DNA from: Diatrype stigma
Lineage: Eukaryota; Ascomycota; Sordariomycetes; Xylariales; Diatrypaceae
Direction of reading: 5' to 3'
Assembly: GCA_022225965.2 (NCBI GenBank)
Contig: JAKJXP020000004.1
Location: 744,001 to 808,000 of the forward strand
DNA length: 64,000 bases
Shown here: positions 58,040 through 64,000 of the stretch, piece by piece
Layout of the letters: the number at the start of each line of letters is the position of its first letter
Position numbering within the stretch: position 1 is the first letter of the stretch
Notes under the pieces: model-generated
What the model saw: the letters and a program-made list of their open reading frames with translations, nothing else
Databases searched by the model: none
What the model was told of the DNA's origin: nothing
Translations under genes and position numbers: made by a program

Positions 58040-59222
58040 ATGGCACTCGAAATCATCCGAATGGAGCACGTGCCCGCGACGCACTCAGTCCACGTCGCCG
58101 TCTACCGAGGCGTCTCCAATGCTGCGTTCCTACAACAGCAGCTGCTTGGCCGCAATCAAGATTTCGAGTACGCCTTCATCGACGCTAGCTCCGTACGTGC
58201 ACTTCTGGTCGACACTCACTTAACTGAGTAACGAGCTGCCTGCCCTCCCCTGCCCTCCCCTGCCCGCCTTACTGACTGACTGACTGCACTTGCACCTGCA
58301 CCCCCTGGCTCCACTCGTTCACCCACCTACCCCAGACCTCGGGGCCGAGTTCTCAGCGTCCCAGCCGCTAATGCCCCCTGATGCTCCCAGGTTATCTCCC
58401 GCTTACAGATCCTATCCGCTGTCTATAAGGCCATAACGGTGCAGATAGGGGGGAGCATGCGGACTCCTAACATCCATTCTGAGATTGTCTGCTCGTTGAG
58501 TCCCACAAACAATGTACGTGAAGCTATTTTCCTCTTGTTTCTCGTACTCGGATCATGTTTCATAGTTCGTGGTGCATGTTGCTTCCTCTCCTCCCGCTTG
58601 CCTTGTCTGTCCTTCATTTTCCCTGATCTTGGCTCGACTCCAAGAAACCCATGCGAAGAAAGCCCTGCTTGGAGCCACCCACAGACGATGGTAGTCATAA
58701 CGGCCCAAAAATAGCACCGGGAGTTTGTGGAGGTAACGACTATCAAGAGGAGGGACTTTACTTGTGTCTTTTCAAACCGATGTAACCCTTCCAAATCCTT
58801 CCTGCTTAGTTCTGCTTGTCATTGGGTCTCGTTACAATGCTTACAAACAGGACGGGGGGTTTTGGAGGGGAACCAAATAGATAGCAGAGGCGTACCGACG
58901 TTACGGCATAACGCCGAGCAGCAAGGACATCATCATCGTCAAGGTGTTGATCTCCAACGAAGAAGGCGAAGAAAAGGGGGCGGAGGATCAGCCAAGCGCT
59001 CCCACGGCGCGGGACGTGGAGGCTCACCTGCAAGCGCACGTCGAGGGAACCAACGTGCCGTTTAGCGACGAGGTTCTCTCCGAAACTACGGACTGGACCA
59101 AGGTGCGCAAGTACTACAAGCTGAACGGCATTGGCTGGATAGACGCCATCAAGGACGAGTCCCTGAAGCGGCGCGAGATGGAGATGCTGGTATTGGGTAG
59201 CATGGCGTTAAGGGGGGTGTAA
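58040..59222 (+). CDS. CGI121: KEOPS/EKC complex subunit Cgi121 (3 exons)
   Basis: Exons 58040-58192, 58391-58513 and 58881-59222 (introns 198 and 367 bp, both phase 0, gtacgt donors), 205 aa. Cgi121 is the small subunit of the KEOPS complex, which makes the t6A modification of ANN-decoding tRNAs and helps telomere maintenance; it binds the tRNA 3' end. Family hallmarks: an N-terminal strand-helix (HVAVYRGVSNAAFLQQQLL), the FIDAS-SVISRLQILSAVYKAI helix joined by splicing, the MRTPNIHSEIVCSLSPTNN strand-turn, and IAEAYRRYGITPSSKDIIIVKV. The acidic insertion EEGEEKGAEDQ (about 120-130) is extra. The C-terminal helical segment ends VLGSMALRGV. The second acceptor (aaatag|ATAGCAGAG) was chosen because it continues this conserved segment. 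It converges on proline dehydrogenase. Confidence 0.92.
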
Positions 59223-59963
59223 ATCCGTGCCATGTGCGTGGTGGCGCTATATTATATATAATACGCCTCGTGGTTGGTTGATAAGCCGGTAGATAACTAC
59301 TTACCTATCTACCCTAATGCATTATACTACCAACAACATATCTGATATTCCATATCCATATTGTGATGTATAGCTAAACAGCCGTGATCTCCGTATCGTG
59401 ATGGCTGTCTTGGATGTGGGCACGTACGTATGGATGTAGATGACGACCACCTACTTTACCCGCCTTAAGCGCCGCCTGTCACACTCTTTCATCATCCAAC
59501 GTCGGTCATACTGGGAAGTCAAACGAACTAAGCGCGATAGCCGACGTCACAAGGATTGCTATGCATAATGGACTTAGAACGCCGCTGTTTCGACGAGGCA
59601 AAAAGGAATCATTGATACTAAGTAGTTATTTGGATGCTACCCGTAGTCGTCATACGGTACGATCCGTACGAGTGCACTGCTAACTACTGTAAACATCCAT
59701 CCATCCCACCCATCGCTAAGCGAAGCCATGCTATGCTATGTATGCTAAAGCCATGCAACACAGCAGCCCGCACGCAATCAAGTGTGTCGCTTGCTCGACA
59801 GCCAGACAAGAGACATCCCCAACGAGCCTGTCCTTCGATCGATCCATCGATCCACCTATCCTATCCTATCCGCCCGCTGAGTATGTGTGTTTGTATGTAT
59901 GTGTGTGTATTGCATGCCGCTGTCCTAGTCTCGTGAAAATCTTCCCCCTCTCCACTCGCCGCT
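59223..59963. other. Intergenic between convergent CGI121 and PRODH genes
   Basis: 3' flanks only; no supported gene. Simple repeats include (tatccta)n near 59855 and a gtgtgtttgtatgtatgtgtgtgtat run at 59884-59910. Confidence 0.45.
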
Positions 59964-61736
59964 TTACGCCGCAACCCCAAAAACCCCCTTCACCCGCCTC
60001 TTCAGCTCCCCCCACATAGCATCCCTCGCGCTCCGCGTCCTCGAAACCGCGTCCTTGTTCTCGTGCGCCCTCCGCAGCAGGTACGCCATGCACTCCTTGG
60101 TCGAGCCCCAGACGATGTACTTGTAGGCCTTGGTGATAGCCGGAGCAGCAGCAGCAGCAGCTCCCACACGAGTACTACTACTACTACTACTACTACCAGC
60201 AGCAGCAGCAGCAGCAGCATCCTTCGTCTTCTCGCTACTACTCTTCTGCTGCTGCGCCTGCGCCTGCGCCACGCACGCCCGGTTCGCCGCCAGCAGGTCG
60301 CAGCTCACGTCGTCCGCCATGCCCATGAGCTGGGCGATGGCGAGCTCCGTGCCGGGCGCGGCCTCGGGGCTGGCCCGCAGCGCCTGCGCCTTGCGCACCG
60401 ACGCGAGGTTGTGCGAGCCCAGGACGACGCTGACGGGCGGGAACGTCGCGCCGGCGTCCTGCGGGGGGCAGCGCAGGACCGGCCCCCACCGCCGCCGGAT
60501 CAGGCTGCTGGCGACGGCGTCGTACGCCGCGTCCGTGTCCTCCTTGGTGTCGTGGATGATGTGCCGCGGGTCGCTGCCGAGGTACGCGCCGCGGACCAGC
60601 TTGACGCCCAGCGTGAAGCCCTCGCGCGACGCCGCCGCCAGGTGCGACGCTAGCGTCGCCGGCGTCGACTTGAGGTACGCCTGGTAGGTGCCGTAGATCA
60701 GCGCGCGTCCCTGTCCCGGTCCCTGCCCCTCTTGAGTGTTGTTGCGGTTGTACTTCCGCTGGTAGTGCATGGTCCAGTCGTCGATGGCGGGTTGGACGGC
60801 GTCCTGCTCGGCGTCGAACAGCAGCGGCACGTCCTTGGCGCGCGCCAGGGCGCAGATCTCGTCGATGGCGGCGGCCAGGGCGGGCGGCGGCGGCAGGCGG
60901 TTCTTGAGGGCGTAGAGGGCCTGGCGGCCGGCGCCGGTGAACTTGAGGGCGACGAAGTCGCCGCCGGGCCCGGGCTGCGCCACCCGCAGGGTCTCGAGGT
61001 TGCCCTGCTTCCAGGGCTCGACCTCGTGGCGCACGCACTCGGCCTCGACCTCGGCCGAGGAGGAGGCGCCGCCGCCGGCGGCGAGGGCGTCCTGCTGGGC
61101 CTGCGTGAGGACGACCTCGCGCGCGTAGCCCATGATGACGCCGTGGAATCCGATGGCCTTCAGGCCCAGCACGGTGCGGCGCACCTCGGCGGCGTTCTCG
61201 CCGGCGCAGAATTGCGCGTAGAAGGTCTTCTTGAGCAGGTGGCGCAGCAGCGGGTTGCGGTCCGGGTTGAGCAGCGCCGCGTCCGAGTGCGCCATCGCCG
61301 ACATGATCTTGAGCGAGGGCGGTAGGAGCCACGGCGATGAGGAGACCGTGGTGGAGAGGAGCGTGCGGAGGATCGTGGGGAGCGGGAGGACGGCTAGGGG
61401 CGATGGCGAATCCTTGAGGGCCGTGGCTTGTGGTTGTGATTGTGATGGCGATGGTGATGTTGGTGGTGATGAGGCTGCGGATGTGATGGGTGATGCTGTA
61501 GGTATCGTCGCACCCGCCGGTGATGCTACGGCGGAATAACGCGCGCCTGTGGCTGTAGGCGGGCTCTTCTGGTGAGAAGAGGAATGGATAGCCCTCCGCC
61601 GCCTTGCCGTCGATGCGGTTGTGGCATTACGGCAACGGCTTGCGATCAAGACAAGGCCACCTGGCTGGCTCCTGGCGGCATTGTAACAAAGAGGTAAGAG
61701 CAATGTCCTGCTTGGACTTGCTGGTATTTGGACCAT
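59964..61736 (-). CDS. PUT1: Mitochondrial proline dehydrogenase (PRODH)
   Basis: FAD-dependent enzyme that oxidises L-proline to pyrroline-5-carboxylate, the first step of proline use, on the mitochondrial inner membrane. Intronless, 590 aa, ATG at 61736. A long Ser/Ala/Pro/Arg-rich leader (about 1-105) contains the presequence. The alpha/beta barrel follows: KTFYAQFCAGENAAEV, VALKFTGAGRQALYAL, VPLLFDAEQDAVQPAIDDW (the Asp/Glu block), VKLVRGAYLGSDPR, VVLGSHNLASVRKAQ, IAQLMGMADDVSCDLL, and YLLRRAHENKDAV, whose two Arg bind substrate. Between the sixth and seventh of these blocks there is an unusual Gln/Ser/Ala-rich insert (about 493-535) coded by CAG/GCA-type and AGT repeats. A homologous, often adjacent, pyrroline-5-carboxylate dehydrogenase gene is not seen here. 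Confidence 0.94.
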   Translation of the reverse strand: MVQIPASPSRTLLLPLCYNAARSQPGGLVLIASRCRNATTASTARRRRAIHSSSHQKSPPTATGARYSAVASPAGATIPTASPITSAASSPPTSPSPSQSQPQATALKDSPSPLAVLPLPTILRTLLSTTVSSSPWLLPPSLKIMSAMAHSDAALLNPDRNPLLRHLLKKTFYAQFCAGENAAEVRRTVLGLKAIGFHGVIMGYAREVVLTQAQQDALAAGGGASSSAEVEAECVRHEVEPWKQGNLETLRVAQPGPGGDFVALKFTGAGRQALYALKNRLPPPPALAAAIDEICALARAKDVPLLFDAEQDAVQPAIDDWTMHYQRKYNRNNTQEGQGPGQGRALIYGTYQAYLKSTPATLASHLAAASREGFTLGVKLVRGAYLGSDPRHIIHDTKEDTDAAYDAVASSLIRRRWGPVLRCPPQDAGATFPPVSVVLGSHNLASVRKAQALRASPEAAPGTELAIAQLMGMADDVSCDLLAANRACVAQAQAQQQKSSSEKTKDAAAAAAAGSSSSSSSTRVGAAAAAAPAITKAYKYIVWGSTKECMAYLLRRAHENKDAVSRTRSARDAMWGELKRRVKGVFGVAA

Positions 61737-63794
61737 CGTCGATATCTAAACCCCCCTAATGCTAAGCACGTAGCACCCGAGCACTTGTTTCTTATCTCTA
61801 TGACGTCTTCAAGTTTCGGTATAATAAGCTGGAGCTCTAGGTAAGTACGGAGCAGGAAATATAGGGAACAAGATAAGAGATGGAGATGAAGATGGAGAAT
61901 AAGGAGGTAGTAGATAAGCTATTGAGGCAGAAATATGTAGGGTGAGCAGTACCTGGTAGGTATGATATCTGCCTGTGCAGTGGTGTACTTGGTGGCGAGG
62001 TCGAAAGCCTATAGACAAAGATATAAAGTTTGAAAGATGCCTAATTTTCAAAGCTTATAGTTGGGACACGAGCAACCTTAGTGCACAGGGTATGCACGAG
62101 CAAGTTGGATAGACGAGGAATATAACAGACACAGAATAGATAAGGTATATACACATAGACGTACAATGCGAGAGGAACATGGAGGGCTCATGCTCTACTT
62201 ATCTCCCATCATCGTCATGACCAGGGATGGTTCCTCTTACTACCGTCCAATGCCTGGCTCCGATATTCGCAATCGGTACTAGGCCTTGGATCCTGGGGTC
62301 TCGAATCGCGGAGGAGTTGCAGCAAGGTAGTCTTGCAACGACGCCGGCCACTAGCATTCATCGTCTCATCCATGACCCATTGGCCCGACACCGACCGCAT
62401 GGTATAGCCTTTCTGGGAGACGGACATCCACTATACGCCCACCGAAGCGTCCAGCATTCCAATCACAGAATCGAGGCAGGTCTCGGATGGAGTTACTGGT
62501 ATCGCTCTTATCAAGCGGTCATCACGTGAACGGCGAGGAATGCCGCCTGTAGCCGTGGTGTGGACCAGAAAGGCGACGCAGCCATTGACGAATGGCAGAC
62601 GATACCGTCGGTTGCCGTATGCACTAGGGGCACTAAGAGTTTCGAGGGTCCGAAGAGGGGAGCTATAAGAATCTAAGACCCCCCAGGCCCCTCCAAGTGG
62701 CTCCCACCCAGGCTCGCCGGTGCTTGTTTGCAAAGCTAGTATAGGCTAGTCAGAGACCGCCGAGTCTATTCTGCGCTATTCTGCGCTATTCTGGGTCATG
62801 GCCTTTGTGGGGAATGCAATATGCTCCCGAGAACAGACGGTTGACACGCCCGAGATGCTGCTAGCCTTTGTTCGAGGCGGCCTGATTCGGCTCTTGGATG
62901 TCTTGGAGAAATGTGGAAGCTCTCGCAGCAGGAAAGGGATTGGCCCGTCATTGTCGTTTCAAGCAATTAGAACAGATGGATGTGGATGACGGGTAGACGT
63001 TCTTTGATATGGTCCGACATAGGGACTCTACATTGGACATTGGTACTGGTTTTCTTCGCAAATCCCAGTACCGATAACGTAATGTCATGTCATGTCATGG
63101 TTGGTTTGCCCCTCTGATAATGATAGTAAATTTCCAATCGTTTGCATCTGCGGTCCTCGACCCGAAGCTAAGCAAATGAAGCCAAGCAAGCATTAGCCAA
63201 GCATGAAGCGGGGTGTTCGCATTGGATGTCTGGATACCTGGATGCCTTGCATACCTGGAGGCTTTGTATACCTTGATGGTTGTATGCCTGGATGCAGTCA
63301 GGGTTGCAAAGACAAATGCACTGTTGAAGAAGATATGTATGCCCCACGACGAATAGTAGAGAAGCGGCCGGATTCGGCAGCGCCATGTATGTAATCTGCG
63401 CACTGATACGTGGTCAGGTGGTCTAGCAACCAACATCACTCCGGCTGCCCTGCGGATAGATAGTCCGATTGCCGGTGCGGAGTGGTGAGGTTTGTTATAA
63501 GAGGTCGGCCATGAGTGGTCGCAGCTTGCAGCAGTGGAGCATTTCCACGACATGGGGACACCTCATACAGGTGGACATGATACAGGATAATGCGGTGTTG
63601 GTATACCTACACGGCATATATGGCACCCGACGTAGGCGAGGAGGCTCCTCGGAATCGACCAATGCAGCAAAACGTTATCGGACACTGCTGAATCGTGGAA
63701 TGCATTCATCCGAGAGTCCCATTCGGGCCATCATCGTCCTCAAGGGCAGCTAGGCAGATAGGCAGATATATTGTTGCAGCAGATCCAAGGTCGG
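61737..63794. other. Intergenic, no supported gene
   Basis: 5' flank of PRODH and 3' flank of the partial gene at the end. ATG frames at 62227-62529 (100 codons) and 62798-62989 (63 codons) lack recognisable features and are not called. A tandem 'ctattctgcg' unit repeats at 62764-62792. Confidence 0.4.
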
Positions 63795-63973
63795 TCACGC
63801 AGCTCCTCGCTCGTCGAGCTGCGATGGTTTCCCAGCATACCGGCGAATGAACTCGACGTATCCGACTGGTCGACCTTTCGCAAGAGACAGGATATCTTGG
63901 ACGGCGCCGTACGCGAGGCCGAACTTCAACCCCTTCCTTGCAGTCCGCGCAGTCTCAGCCGCCGAAAAGCGAT
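63795..63973 (-). CDS. 3' exon of an unrecognised fungal gene, truncated by the window end
   Basis: Reading the minus strand, a splice acceptor (tgcatgcag) sits just before 63973 and an in-frame stop lies a few codons further upstream, so this is best read as a last exon of 59 codons. Its start is outside the window. The peptide reads DRFSAAETARTARKGLKFGLAYG..DILSLAKGRPVGYVEFIRR, with an amphipathic or weakly hydrophobic segment, then a short tail ending DERGAA. A similar helix-plus-GRxxGYVxF ending is found in small uncharacterised fungal membrane-associated proteins, but I cannot name a family. The frame could start at TTG 63983 but that is not a plausible start codon here. Confidence 0.5.
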
Positions 63974-64000
63974 CTGCATGCAAGACATGGCATTAGCGTT

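Noticed and set aside
60063..61325. Long plus-strand and alternative minus-strand frames over proline dehydrogenase
   Set aside because: Shadows of the GC-rich PRODH exon; Arg/Ala/Gly-rich translations without family features.
62227..62529. 100-codon ATG frame upstream of the partial terminal gene
   Set aside because: No recognisable features, an overlapping antisense frame of equal length, and no splice-compatible continuation.
1..64000. CRISPR arrays, prokaryotic operons, rRNA genes
   Set aside because: None seen; the window is eukaryotic and no regularly spaced identical repeats or 5S-like sequence were found.

Overview
This is a nuclear genome segment from a filamentous ascomycete (Pezizomycotina, most likely a Sordariomycete; genus not determinable from sequence alone). 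The evidence is short GT..AG introns of about 60-400 bp interrupting GC-rich exons, clear fungal orthologues (Htm1/EDEM, Vta1, Rrp41, Tim50, Sec61-beta, Cgi121, proline dehydrogenase), an intron-containing tRNA-Phe pair, and one AT-rich transposon island whose two LTRs differ only by transitions, as repeat-induced point mutation (RIP) produces. I rebuilt exon junctions by eye from splice signals and protein continuity, so several models are spliced.

Layout. 0-9 kb: an EDEM-type ER mannosidase (+), a small cupin (-), and a secreted CAP/PR-1 protein (+). 9.7-17.3 kb: Vta1 (-) divergent from an HDEL-tailed disulfide isomerase (+), which converges on the exosome subunit Rrp41 (-), then an F-box-like protein (-). 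18.0-19.4 kb: two tRNA-Phe genes in inverted orientation. 20.3-26.0 kb: Tim50 (+), a spliced cysteine-rich small secreted protein (-), and a four-exon Sec61-beta gene (+) whose first coding exon is only the ATG. 30.8-35.4 kb: a six-exon sterol-glucosyltransferase-like enzyme fused to a C-terminal array of ubiquitin-interacting-motif-like helices. 37.6-41.8 kb: a MARVEL-like four-helix membrane protein and a large unrecognised membrane protein. 43.0-46.5 kb: a Zn2Cys6 transcription factor (-). 46.5-58.0 kb: a gene-free interval containing a complete but non-autonomous LTR retrotransposon (51028-53389). 58.0-61.7 kb: the KEOPS subunit Cgi121 (+) converging on proline dehydrogenase (-). The last 200 bases carry the 3' end of an unrecognised gene (-).

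Functionally the genes are mostly housekeeping. Several belong to the secretory pathway (EDEM, disulfide isomerase, Sec61-beta), but they are unlinked by operon logic and the proximity may be chance. The most unusual items are the glucosyltransferase-UIM fusion, the six-cysteine secreted protein, and the LTR element with a half-tRNA-iMet primer site and internal hairpin repeats. Intergenic DNA is rich in palindromic CCTA/TAGG tetranucleotide clusters.
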